From contig NZ_JAUTAL010000001.1 of the NCBI RefSeq assembly GCF_030818575.1, positions 1,364,001 through 1,428,000 on the forward strand: a DNA stretch of 64,000 nucleotides. Reading direction: 5' to 3'. A program made the translations under genes and the position numbers. Positions 52,247-60,183 of the stretch are shown in pieces. The notes beneath the pieces were generated by a model. That model was not told the origin of the DNA. It saw only the letters and a program-made list of their open reading frames with translations, and did not search any database. Source of the DNA: Chryseobacterium camelliae. GTDB taxonomy: Bacteria; Bacteroidota; Bacteroidia; Flavobacteriales; Weeksellaceae. Position 1 is the stretch's first letter; the number at the start of each line of letters is the position of its first letter.

Positions 52247-55200
52247 ATGATTAAGAATTTTATCAACAGACCGGTCTTATCTACCGTAATATCCATCCTC
52301 ATTGTGATACTCGGTATTTTGGGACTAGTCTCGCTGCCGGTTACGCAGTATCCGGATATTGCACCGCCTACCGTAAGTGTAACGGCAAACTATACCGGAG
52401 CTAACGCGGAAACGGTGATGAAGAGTGTAGTAGTACCCCTGGAAGAACAGATCAATGGTGTGGAAGGGATGGATTATATTACTTCTTCTGCCGGAAACGA
52501 CGGATCTGCCAACATTCAGATTTTCTTTAAACAGGGAATTGATCCGGATATTGCAGCTGTAAACGTACAAAACCGGGTAGCCAGGGCAACCCCTTTGCTG
52601 CCGAGTGAGGTAACGCGTTCCGGGGTGGTAACCCAGAAACAGCAGACGAGTGCCCTGATGTACATGTCTTTTTATTCTGAGAACAAAGACCTGGATGATG
52701 TTTATCTCCAGAACTTTCTGAATATTAATGTAATCCCTAGTCTTAAAAGGATTAACGGGGTAGGAGATGCCAACGTTTTCGGGGGTAAAAATTATTCCAT
52801 GAGGGTCTGGCTTGATCCTGCGAAAATGGCTGCCTACGGAGTAACGCCTACCGACGTAACCAATGCCATCAATGAGCAGAGCCGGGAAGCAGCAGCAGGT
52901 TCTATAGGACAGAACAGCGGAAGCTCTTTTGAATATATCATTAAGTATGTAGGGAAATTCAACGAAAAGGAACAGTATGACAATATCATCATCAAATCTT
53001 TGAGTGACGGGCAGAACCTGATGCTGAAAGATGTAGCGAAGGTAGAACTGGCAGGCCTTTCATACTCCGGGATCGGAGAAAACGGAAATTATCCTTCCAT
53101 CAGTATGGGGATCTTCCAGACTCCTGGATCCAATGCCCAGGAGATCATCAAAAACATCAAAACTTATCTGAAGTCTGCGGAAAGTACATTTCCACAGGGA
53201 ATTAAATATACCTATAACTTCGATACAAACGAATTCCTTGAAGCGTCTATTGAAAAAGTGGTGCATACCCTGATCGAGGCATTTATCCTCGTATTTATTG
53301 TAGTATTCATTTTCCTTCAGGATTTCAGATCTACCTTGATTCCGGCGATTGCCGTTCCGGTATCCATTGTAGGGGCATTCTTTTTCCTGAATCTCTTCGG
53401 GTATTCCCTGAACCTATTGACGCTGTTTGCGTTGGTTCTTGCAATTGGTATTGTGGTGGATGATGCGATTGTCGTCGTCGAGGCGGTCCATGCCAAAATG
53501 GAGCACGGAATCCCCGATGCCAAAAAAGCAACGGTGGAGGCCATGAATGAAATTACAGGAGCTATCATCTCAATCACCCTGGTAATGGCATCTGTATTTA
53601 TTCCGGTGACATTCATTACAGGGCCTACCGGTGTATTTTACCAACAGTTCGGGGTTACATTGATTGTAGCGATTGTTATTTCTGCTGTGAATGCTTTGAC
53701 GCTGAGCCCGGTATTGTGTTCTCTTTTCCTGAAACCGAATGAACACCATCATGCAGAATATAAAGAACTCAATTTCCTTCAGAAGTTCTTCTATAAGTTC
53801 AATCTTGCATTCAGAACAACGACCGAACGTTATGGTAGAGGATTTGTTTTCCTCCTGAGACATAAATGGGTAACCCTGATTATATTTGCCATCACGGGAG
53901 GAATTCTGTACTGGGCAGCATCTACCATGAAGAAGGGATTTGTACCTACAGAAGACCGTGGAATCATCTTTACCGATGTTCAGCTTCCTCCGGGAGCCTC
54001 TATGGAAAGGACTTATAATGCATTGAAGACCCTTCAGAAAAATGCCTTACAGATTCCGGGTGTACAGAATGTTACGATTTCTACCGGAAGAGGGTTTTTA
54101 TCCGGAAACGGAAGCAACAACGGTCTTGCCTTTATTAAGCTGAAACCTTTTGAAGACCGTAAAAAAGACGGACTGAATTCTGAAGATATTACCAAAAAGC
54201 TTTTCGGCATTTCCGGAAAAGTGCCGGATGCGAAAATCGTATTCTTCCAGCCGCCAAGTGTACCCGGATTCGGGAGCAGTGCCGGTTTCGAGATGGTGCT
54301 TCTGGATAAATCGGGAGGTGAATATACTGACCTGGACAATAAAACCAATGAGTTTATCGGGAAACTGATGCAGAGGCCCGAAATTGAATTTGCCCAGACT
54401 TCCTTTAATACCAAATATCCTCAATACCAGATGGAGATCAATGTTCCTTTGGCGAAACAGCTTGGCGTATCCGTGAGTGATATCTTAAGTACCATGCAGG
54501 GATATATCGGAGGGATCTACAGTGCCGACTTCACCAAATACGGAAAGCAGTTCAGGGTAATGATACAAGCGCTTCCCGAAAACAGGAAGAGCATTGACAA
54601 CCTTAATGAATTGTACGTGAGGACAGGATCAGGAGTCATGTCACCAATCTCCCAGTTCGTAACCCTTACCAAAGCTTATGGACCGCAGTCGGTGAGCCGC
54701 TATAATCTGTTTACATCAGTAAAAATTACCGGAGCCAACTCAGCCGGTTACAGTTCCGGAGATGCCATTGCTGCGGTACAGCAGGTAGCCAGTGAATCGC
54801 TTAACCAGAATTATGGGGTAGAGTTCACCGGTTTATCAAGGGAAGAATTGGCATCAGGTTCCCAGACCGTTCTGATTTTTGCTTTAAGTCTGATCTTCGT
54901 CTATTTTATCCTTTCTGCACAGTATGAAAGTTACATCCTTCCGCTGGTTGTTGTGATTTCACTTCCGCTGGGGGTAATGGGAGCGTATTTCGGACAGAAG
55001 ATCATGGGACTTGAAAACAATATCTATTTCCAGATCGCCCTCATCATGCTGGTAGGGTTATTGGCTAAAAATGCCATCCTGATTGTGGAATTTGCCATCC
55101 AGAGAAGGCACCATGGTGAAAGCATCGTTATGGCCGCTATCAATGCAGCGAAGGCAAGGCTTAGACCGATCCTGATGACTTCATTTGCTTTTATCTTCGG

Positions 55201-55393
55201 ATTATTGCCGCTGGTACTGGCAAGCGGAATCGGAGCCGTAGGAAACAGGTCTATTGCCACGGGAGCAGCGATCGGGTTGCTGATCGGAACAGTCTTAGGA
55301 CTATTTGTGATCCCTGTGCTCTTTGTGATCTTCCAGACCCTGCAGGAAAAGGTAAAACCTATCAAAAAAGAAGAGATCAGTTTAGCAGAATAA
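52247..55393 (+). CDS. RND multidrug efflux pump, inner membrane subunit (AcrB/HAE1 type)
   Basis: 1048 aa, exactly AcrB-sized. N-terminal helix FINRPVLSTVISILIVILGILGL, porter motif PDIAPPTVSVTANYTGANAETV, and TM4 with the proton-relay pair in AIGIVVDDAIVVVEAVHAKM (Asp-Asp). The second half repeats the fold with QIALIMLVGLLAKNAILIVEFA, and the Lys and Thr partners lie in TM10-11. It is a proton antiporter for amphiphilic drugs. The ATG at 52247 is used, since the earlier frame overlaps the adaptor gene. Confidence 0.97.
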   Translation: MIKNFINRPVLSTVISILIVILGILGLVSLPVTQYPDIAPPTVSVTANYTGANAETVMKSVVVPLEEQINGVEGMDYITSSAGNDGSANIQIFFKQGIDPDIAAVNVQNRVARATPLLPSEVTRSGVVTQKQQTSALMYMSFYSENKDLDDVYLQNFLNINVIPSLKRINGVGDANVFGGKNYSMRVWLDPAKMAAYGVTPTDVTNAINEQSREAAAGSIGQNSGSSFEYIIKYVGKFNEKEQYDNIIIKSLSDGQNLMLKDVAKVELAGLSYSGIGENGNYPSISMGIFQTPGSNAQEIIKNIKTYLKSAESTFPQGIKYTYNFDTNEFLEASIEKVVHTLIEAFILVFIVVFIFLQDFRSTLIPAIAVPVSIVGAFFFLNLFGYSLNLLTLFALVLAIGIVVDDAIVVVEAVHAKMEHGIPDAKKATVEAMNEITGAIISITLVMASVFIPVTFITGPTGVFYQQFGVTLIVAIVISAVNALTLSPVLCSLFLKPNEHHHAEYKELNFLQKFFYKFNLAFRTTTERYGRGFVFLLRHKWVTLIIFAITGGILYWAASTMKKGFVPTEDRGIIFTDVQLPPGASMERTYNALKTLQKNALQIPGVQNVTISTGRGFLSGNGSNNGLAFIKLKPFEDRKKDGLNSEDITKKLFGISGKVPDAKIVFFQPPSVPGFGSSAGFEMVLLDKSGGEYTDLDNKTNEFIGKLMQRPEIEFAQTSFNTKYPQYQMEINVPLAKQLGVSVSDILSTMQGYIGGIYSADFTKYGKQFRVMIQALPENRKSIDNLNELYVRTGSGVMSPISQFVTLTKAYGPQSVSRYNLFTSVKITGANSAGYSSGDAIAAVQQVASESLNQNYGVEFTGLSREELASGSQTVLIFALSLIFVYFILSAQYESYILPLVVVISLPLGVMGAYFGQKIMGLENNIYFQIALIMLVGLLAKNAILIVEFAIQRRHHGESIVMAAINAAKARLRPILMTSFAFIFGLLPLVLASGIGAVGNRSIATGAAIGLLIGTVLGLFVIPVLFVIFQTLQEKVKPIKKEEISLAE

Positions 55394-55402
55394 AAATTAA
55401 CT

Positions 55403-55439
55403 CGGAAACTGCAAGCTGAAATTAAGGCTGCAGTTTCCG
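55403..55439 (+). other. Intercistronic hairpin between pump and channel genes
   Basis: CGGAAACTGCA (55403-55413) pairs perfectly with TGCAGTTTCCG (55429-55439). No T run follows, so it looks like an mRNA-stabilising or processing element rather than a terminator. Confidence 0.55.
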
Positions 55440-55464
55440 GTTTCACAACGTGTAATTTTTTATC

Positions 55465-56880
55465 ATGAAAAGTGTATTAAACATTATAAAAGGAATAACT
55501 TTTTCAGCAATCATCCTGGGAACCGTGGCATCGTGTATGGCAAGACGGGAGTACGAAAGGCCCAAAAATGTGGTTGATGAAAAGTTATACCGTACCGATA
55601 TGCTGTCCTCGGACAGTACCAATGTCGCCAATATTCCATGGAAGGATATCTTTACGGATCCCATACTTCAGGGACATATTACAAAAGCCCTACAAAATAA
55701 CCTGGACATCAGGATTGCCCTTCAGAATATAGCTTCCGCAGAATCTTACCTAAGGCAAAGCAAAGCAGCTTATCAGCCCACCCTGTCGGTAGGCCCTAAC
55801 TATACCTTCCAGACCCAATCTATCAATACCCAGTTCGGGCAGATCATCGGGGAAAGAAGATACATCAACCAGTTTGATATCACAGCAACCATTGGTTGGG
55901 AAGCGGATATCTGGGGCAAACTGAAAGCACAGGAAAAAGCGCAGCTGGCCACCTATCTGGGAACCGTAGCGGCCCATAAAGCCGTTAAGAGTGAGTTGGT
56001 CGCTTCTATTGCCACTTCATACTATCAATTGCTGACGTATGATGCCCAGAAAAAGATTATTACCGAAACCATTGCCTTAAGGGAGAAAAATCTGGAAACC
56101 ACCAGGGCACTGAAAGAAGCCGGAACTTTAACGGAAGTGGCCGTACAGCAAAGTGAAGCCCTGGTTTTCAATGCCCAATCTCTGCTGATTGATATTGATA
56201 CGCAGATACAGCTGCTGGAAAATACCATGAGCCTTCTGATGGGTGAACCTTCTCAATCCATAGCCAGATCAACGCTGGAAAGCCAGAAGCTGCCGATTGA
56301 CCTGAAACTGGGATATCCTGCCCAGCTCCTGGCTAACCGTCCGGATGTTATGAGAGCAGAATATAATCTGATCAATGCTTTTGAACTGACCAATTCTGCA
56401 AAAGCCCAGTTTTATCCTACATTAAAGATTACTGGAAGCGGTGGATTACAGTCAGTGGATATTGACCATCTTTTCAGTGTCAATTCACTGTTTGCTAATA
56501 TCGTTACGGGACTGGCACAACCGATTCTGAACAGAAGGCAGATCAAAACCAATTATGAAGTGAGCCTGGCCAATCAGGAAAGCGCTTACCTGAACTTCAG
56601 AAAGGCGGTTCTTACTGCCGGTAAAGAAGTTTCTGATGCCATCCGTGTATTCTCTGTACAGGATTCTTACATTGAATTGAAGCAGAAAGAACTGAATGCA
56701 TATAAAAACTCAGTGGAGTATTCCCAGGAACTGGTTAACTACGGTATGGCCAACTATCTGGAAGTATTGAATGCAAGTGTCAATTCCTTAAATGCGGAAC
56801 TGAATATTGCCAATGCGGAATACAGCAAAATGAAGGCTGCCGTTGAGCTGTACCAGGCTCTTGGCGGAGGATGGAAATAA
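55465..56880 (+). CDS. TolC-like outer membrane efflux lipoprotein (NodT type)
   Basis: 471 aa with lipobox VASC (Cys24). The two repeated halves of the OMF fold are visible: LQGHITKALQNNLDIRIALQNIASAES with YQPTLSVGPNY in the first, and LLANRPDVMRAEYNLINAFELTNSAKAQFYPTLKITGSGG in the second, with long coiled coils between. The pattern LANRPDV is a hallmark of NodT/OprM channels. It completes the tripartite pump with the two genes upstream; the terminator after it ends the operon. Confidence 0.95.
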   Translation: MKSVLNIIKGITFSAIILGTVASCMARREYERPKNVVDEKLYRTDMLSSDSTNVANIPWKDIFTDPILQGHITKALQNNLDIRIALQNIASAESYLRQSKAAYQPTLSVGPNYTFQTQSINTQFGQIIGERRYINQFDITATIGWEADIWGKLKAQEKAQLATYLGTVAAHKAVKSELVASIATSYYQLLTYDAQKKIITETIALREKNLETTRALKEAGTLTEVAVQQSEALVFNAQSLLIDIDTQIQLLENTMSLLMGEPSQSIARSTLESQKLPIDLKLGYPAQLLANRPDVMRAEYNLINAFELTNSAKAQFYPTLKITGSGGLQSVDIDHLFSVNSLFANIVTGLAQPILNRRQIKTNYEVSLANQESAYLNFRKAVLTAGKEVSDAIRVFSVQDSYIELKQKELNAYKNSVEYSQELVNYGMANYLEVLNASVNSLNAELNIANAEYSKMKAAVELYQALGGGWK

Positions 56881-56900
56881 AAATTAAACCATAAAATAAT

Positions 56901-56930
56901 AACGTATGTCAGAAATGGCATACGTTTTTT
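56901..56930 (+). terminator. Terminator of the RND operon
   Basis: AACGTATG (56901-56908) pairs with CATACGTT (56919-56926), then TTTT. Confidence 0.82.
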
Positions 56931-57000
56931 GTTGCTGAAGATTGGGTATCGAGTGTTAAATTTTTTATAAAATGCAAAAAACATTTCGTATATATGTAGT

Positions 57001-57014
57001 AAACTACGTAGTTT
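57001..57014. promoter_or_regulatory. Palindrome over the GNAT-MarR promoter, likely MarR operator
   Basis: AAACTACGTAGTTT is a perfect 14-bp palindrome overlapping the -7 box TAGTTTTG at 57009-57016. A related half-site, GTAGT, lies just upstream, forming GTAGT-AA-ACTAC. Confidence 0.6.
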
Positions 57015-57016
57015 TG
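57009..57016 (+). promoter_or_regulatory. Promoter -7 box of the GNAT-MarR pair
   Basis: TAGTTTTG, perfect TAnnTTTG, 19 bases before the ATG. Confidence 0.6.
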
Positions 57017-57035
57017 ATCATAAATAAACACGCAT

Positions 57036-57527
57036 ATGAAAATGGGCATACAACAGTTAGATAACACTTATTCTGAAGAACTGATCAACTTAATTCTTAC
57101 CATACAGCAAAAAGAATTTAATGTACCCATCACGATAGAAGATCAACCGGATCTTAAAGAAATTGAGATTTTTTATATAGAATCAGGAGGAAATTTCTGG
57201 GGAGCTTTTGTAGACGGTGAACTTGTAGGTTCAATAGCTTTGGTTAAATTTGATGCAAGAGCAGGAGCAGTGAGAAAAATGTTCGTAAAAAAGGAATTCA
57301 GGGGAAAAGAGCTTAATATTGCACAGAAGCTTCTAGAAGTTTTAATTTTTTTTTGTCGAAATAATGGTATAGAAAAGATATATTTAGGAACCGTTAATAT
57401 ATTAAAGGCAGCCATGCGTTTTTATGAACGCAATTATTTTGTAGAGATTAAAAAGGAAGATCTGCCGCCCCGATTTCCATTGATGAATGCAGATAATGTT
57501 TTTTATTATTTAGATGTAAACCAATAG
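57036..57527 (+). CDS. GNAT-family N-acetyltransferase
   Basis: 163 aa. The fold is complete: LINLILTIQQKEFNVPITIEDQPDLKEI, a strand GNFWGAFVDGELVGSIALVKF, the acetyl-CoA segment AVRKMFVKKEFRGKELNIAQKLLEVLIFF (here R-G-K-E rather than R-G-x-G), and KIYLGTVNILKAAMRFYERNYFVEI. It shares a promoter with the MarR gene that starts one base after its stop. The pairing suggests that the enzyme inactivates or modifies the ligand of the regulator, which is inference. Confidence 0.88.
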   Translation: MKMGIQQLDNTYSEELINLILTIQQKEFNVPITIEDQPDLKEIEIFYIESGGNFWGAFVDGELVGSIALVKFDARAGAVRKMFVKKEFRGKELNIAQKLLEVLIFFCRNNGIEKIYLGTVNILKAAMRFYERNYFVEIKKEDLPPRFPLMNADNVFYYLDVNQ

Positions 57528-57528
57528 T

Positions 57529-58008
57529 ATGAATATAATAGATAAATCCGGCATTCTGGCTATATCTACAAGGCTGCAGCGCCTTAGTGAGCAATTGAGA
57601 AAAGATGGGGCTATGATCTATCAGTCTTTTGATATCGATTTTGAACCGAAGTGGTTCCCTGTGATTTTTACGCTCCATCATAAAAATATAATGAGTGTTG
57701 TGGAAATTGCCAATGAAATAGGGTATACCCATCCATCTACCATCAGCTTACTGAAAGAACTTGAAAAACAAAAGTTTATTCAATCCAGAAAAGACAAACA
57801 GGATGAGCGCAAAAGATTGATTGTACTGGCTCCGAAAGGCGTCCAGCTGATTGAAAAGATGCAGCCGGTCTGGGAACTGATGTCAAAAGTACTTGGCGAA
57901 ATTGCAGATAATAAAAACAATCTTCTGCAAGCGATTATTGAAGCAGAAGAAAAAATTGCTGAACAGTCTTTTTACCAGAGAGCATTGAAAATAAAAAAAG
58001 AAACTTAA
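57529..58008 (+). CDS. MarR-family regulator
   Basis: 159 aa. The winged helix has recognition helix GYTHPSTISLLKELEKQKFI and wing SRKDKQDERKRLIVLAPKG, with the conserved DxRxR. N- and C-terminal helices form the dimer. It is the second gene of a coupled pair with the GNAT gene (one-base spacing), and the palindrome at 57001-57014 in their promoter is the obvious target. Confidence 0.92.
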   Translation: MNIIDKSGILAISTRLQRLSEQLRKDGAMIYQSFDIDFEPKWFPVIFTLHHKNIMSVVEIANEIGYTHPSTISLLKELEKQKFIQSRKDKQDERKRLIVLAPKGVQLIEKMQPVWELMSKVLGEIADNKNNLLQAIIEAEEKIAEQSFYQRALKIKKET

Positions 58009-58151
58009 CTTATTTGATTGCCAGTGGATTACTGAATATAGATTTCACACTTTTATTTAAAAAGATTTTAATGCAGGATGACCATAAGAAAATAGTTTAA
58101 AAAAAAGTGATAAAAAAGTGAAAAATTGTTTGAAGATGCAGTTTAAATACT

Positions 58152-58159
58152 TACTTTTG
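58152..58159 (+). promoter_or_regulatory. Promoter -7 box of tRNA-Ala
   Basis: TACTTTTG, perfect TAnnTTTG, 18 bases before the tRNA. Confidence 0.65.
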
Positions 58160-58177
58160 TACCGCTTTAAGAAAGTT

Positions 58178-58251
58178 GGGGAATTAGCTCATCTGGCTAG
58201 AGCGTTAGACTGGCAGTCTAAAGGTGACGGGTTCGATCCCCGTATTCTCCA
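58178..58251 (+). tRNA. tRNA-Ala (anticodon GGC)
   Basis: The acceptor GGGGAAT pairs with ATTCTCC (one G-T), with discriminator A. The D arm contains AGCTCATCTGGCTAGAGC. Anticodon stem TTAGA/TCTAA encloses CTGGCAG, anticodon GGC. T arm CGGG-TTCGATC-CCCG. CCA is not encoded. A promoter box lies upstream and a terminator hairpin (AAGAGTTGCA with TGCAACTCTT, 58263-58293) downstream. Confidence 0.95.
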
Positions 58252-58261
58252 CATTAATAAT

Positions 58262-58297
58262 AAAGAGTTGCATGATATTCATCTGCAACTCTTTTTG
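58262..58297 (+). terminator. Terminator of tRNA-Ala
   Basis: AAAGAGTTGCA pairs with TGCAACTCTTT and runs into a T tract. Confidence 0.8.
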
Positions 58298-58429
58298 TAT
58301 TGAATAAACCCAGGTTGATCAGGTTTAAAATTAAGCTCAGATACCCAGATAATATTTGCGTGATTGTTCATCATTATACAAGATACATCTACAAAACTTC
58401 CCCCAACTTTTGAGATTGATCCAAAAATC

Positions 58430-58485
58430 GAGCATCCCGGTTTTAATCGGGACTGTCAAAAGTTCGAATCTTTTCGCGCTCACCA
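58430..58485 (+). ncRNA. Compact tRNA-like fold with encoded CCA
   Basis: GAGC (58430-58433) pairs with GCTC (58478-58481) and encloses two hairpins: TCCCG/CGGGA with loop GTTTTAAT, and a canonical T arm AAAAG-TTCGAAT-CTTTT (58458-58474). It ends in ACCA. A weak hairpin with a T6 tail follows at 58493-58516. There is no D arm and no normal acceptor, so it is either a degraded tRNA, an attachment-site scar, or a small structured RNA. Confidence 0.4.
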
Positions 58486-58579
58486 TAAGGCTGACTATAA
58501 ATAGTGAGTCTTTTTTATTTTTATCTGGTTCCAAAAACATCCACAATCAGAAAATATTTGCCCTAAAATCAAATTATCC

Positions 58580-58587
58580 TAAATTTG
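58580..58587 (+). promoter_or_regulatory. Promoter -7 box of the e(P4)-type phosphatase gene
   Basis: TAAATTTG, perfect TAnnTTTG, 17 bases before the ATG at 58605. Confidence 0.65.
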
Positions 58588-58604
58588 CTTACTATTTTAT
58601 TCCA

Positions 58605-59426
58605 ATGAAAAATCTTACCTTCATTATTGCAGGCAGCCTATTTGCACTGACATCATGCAAAACGGCAACACCGGTTTCAAAAGCTTCCATCCAGGATACA
58701 CCGTATCAAAATCTTGGACTTCATGGAAAAATTTATAGTGCATTTTATCAGCAGCGAGCGGCAGAATATGAGGCACTTTGCCTTCAGGCATATAATATTG
58801 CAAAACTTCGCCTGGACGAAGCTTTGGCAAGGAAATCGGACAAGCCTCTGGCTATTGTTTCGGATATTGATGAGACTTTCCTAGATAATTCCTATTATGC
58901 CGTTGAGCGCTCAAAAATAGGCAAAGGATATGATCAGGCAACATGGGAAGAATGGACTGCAAAAGGCAATGCGACCCCTCTTACAGGCTCTCAGGAATTT
59001 TATCAGTATGCAGCAGGCAAAGGTGTCCAGGTTTTTTATGTGACCAACCGCAAAGAACAGGAACGGGCAGGAACAGTAAAGAATTTAAAAAAATACAATT
59101 TCCCGCTTCAAAGCGACTCCAATCTTATCCTTCGTACTAAAGAAAGCAGTAAGGAGAACCGAAGAAAAGATATTGCCAAAGATTACAATATTGTTCTGCT
59201 GTTAGGTGACAATCTAGCTGACTTTTCCAGCCTGTTTGATAACAAATCAGAAGCTGAGCGTTCAGCAGCCGTGAAGAGCTCCGCTGATGATTTTGGTAAG
59301 AGATTCATTATGATACCCAACGTAGGATACGGCGACTGGGAATCATCATTTTACCATTACAAATACGATTATACCAATCAACAGAAAGATTCTATGATGT
59401 ATAATGCTGTTAAAGCCAATCCCTAA
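58605..59426 (+). CDS. 5'-nucleotidase / acid phosphatase of the lipoprotein e(P4) family
   Basis: 273 aa from the ATG at 58605; the long frame upstream crosses the tRNA-like element and promoter. Lipobox LTSC (Cys18). HAD motif I is D87-I-D89-E-T in VSDIDETFLDNSYY, motif II VFYVTNR and the distal acidic motif LLGDNLADF. In the family this outer-surface lipoprotein dephosphorylates nucleotides such as NMN to allow uptake of the nucleoside. It stands alone with its own promoter. Confidence 0.94.
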   Translation: MKNLTFIIAGSLFALTSCKTATPVSKASIQDTPYQNLGLHGKIYSAFYQQRAAEYEALCLQAYNIAKLRLDEALARKSDKPLAIVSDIDETFLDNSYYAVERSKIGKGYDQATWEEWTAKGNATPLTGSQEFYQYAAGKGVQVFYVTNRKEQERAGTVKNLKKYNFPLQSDSNLILRTKESSKENRRKDIAKDYNIVLLLGDNLADFSSLFDNKSEAERSAAVKSSADDFGKRFIMIPNVGYGDWESSFYHYKYDYTNQQKDSMMYNAVKANP

Positions 59427-59458
59427 GAATCATACATAAAAATTAATTCTTATAGCAA

Positions 59459-59501
59459 TACAACATTTTGACAAAATTTGTTTTTTCGTCAAAATGTTGT
59501 A
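59459..59501. promoter_or_regulatory. Inverted repeat at the tetR promoter, likely TetR operator 1
   Basis: TACAACATTTTGAC (59459-59472) and GTCAAAATGTTGTA (59488-59501) are exact 14-bp inverted copies with a 15-base spacer, touching the -7 box at 59500. Confidence 0.7.
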
Positions 59502-59507
59502 TTTTTG
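59500..59507 (+). promoter_or_regulatory. Promoter -7 box of the TetR gene
   Basis: TATTTTTG, perfect TAnnTTTG, 17 bases before the ATG at 59525. Confidence 0.65.
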
Positions 59508-59524
59508 TATCCACAATTCAGACA

Positions 59525-60124
59525 ATGTCATCTCAAACCGAACAAGACCAACTTTCACAGCAAATCCTGGAAACCGCTTCAGGACTGTATCTGAAGTATG
59601 GTTTGAAGAAAGTAACGATGGATGATATTTCCAAAGCGGTTGGCAAAAGCAGAACATCTATTTATTATTATTATAAAAACCGTGAGGAGGTTTTCCAGGC
59701 AGTTCTGGCCAATCTGATCAGGGGAGTTATTTCAGAGATTGATGCCAATATGAAGAAGAGAAACACGTTCAAAGAAAAAATTGAGGAGTTTTGTCTTTCT
59801 AAAATTAAAACATCGGAAGAAAGGTCTTCATTCTTCAGAGCTATAGAAGCGGGAATGGATCATGAAGAAAAGTCAAAGCACATGACCGATGCCCACAACC
59901 GAATGATGGAAGCAGAGAGAAGTCTTTTGCTCAATTTATTTTCTACAAGTATCAGCAACCATGAAATCCCGGCAGTCTCTGTTGACGAACAGGAAACCAT
60001 TATTTTTATTCTGCAGAGCAGTATCAGAGGTATCAGGCGTGAATTTGGCCTAAAGAAAAGTTTTGAAAGTTTAAATACTACAGTAAACACTTTGACATCA
60101 ATGGTTATTAAATATATCAAGTAA
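59525..60124 (+). CDS. TetR-family repressor
   Basis: 199 aa. The N-terminal HTH is textbook: ILETASGLYLKYGLKKVTMDDISKAVGKSRTSIYYYYKNREEVFQAVL. The rest is the helical ligand-binding part. The start at 59525 lies after the promoter and the 14-bp operator repeat. The operator core TTTTGAC/GTCAAAA recurs before the MFS gene 59 bases downstream, so the regulator probably controls itself and the exporter. Ligand unknown. Confidence 0.93.
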   Translation: MSSQTEQDQLSQQILETASGLYLKYGLKKVTMDDISKAVGKSRTSIYYYYKNREEVFQAVLANLIRGVISEIDANMKKRNTFKEKIEEFCLSKIKTSEERSSFFRAIEAGMDHEEKSKHMTDAHNRMMEAERSLLLNLFSTSISNHEIPAVSVDEQETIIFILQSSIRGIRREFGLKKSFESLNTTVNTLTSMVIKYIK

Positions 60125-60139
60125 AATTTTTTATTTAAA

Positions 60140-60168
60140 TTTTGACATTTTAACGTAATATGTCAAAA
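60140..60168. promoter_or_regulatory. Inverted repeat before the MFS gene, likely TetR operator 2
   Basis: TTTTGACAT (60140-60148) and ATGTCAAAA (60160-60168) share the TTTTGAC/GTCAAAA core with the site at 59459-59501. Confidence 0.6.
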
Positions 60169-60183
60169 AGTTTAATTTAAAAC

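Noticed and set aside
58356..58604. 83-codon N-terminal extension of the phosphatase frame
   Set aside because: It crosses the tRNA-like element, a T-tailed hairpin and a perfect promoter box. The lipoprotein signal starts at 58605.
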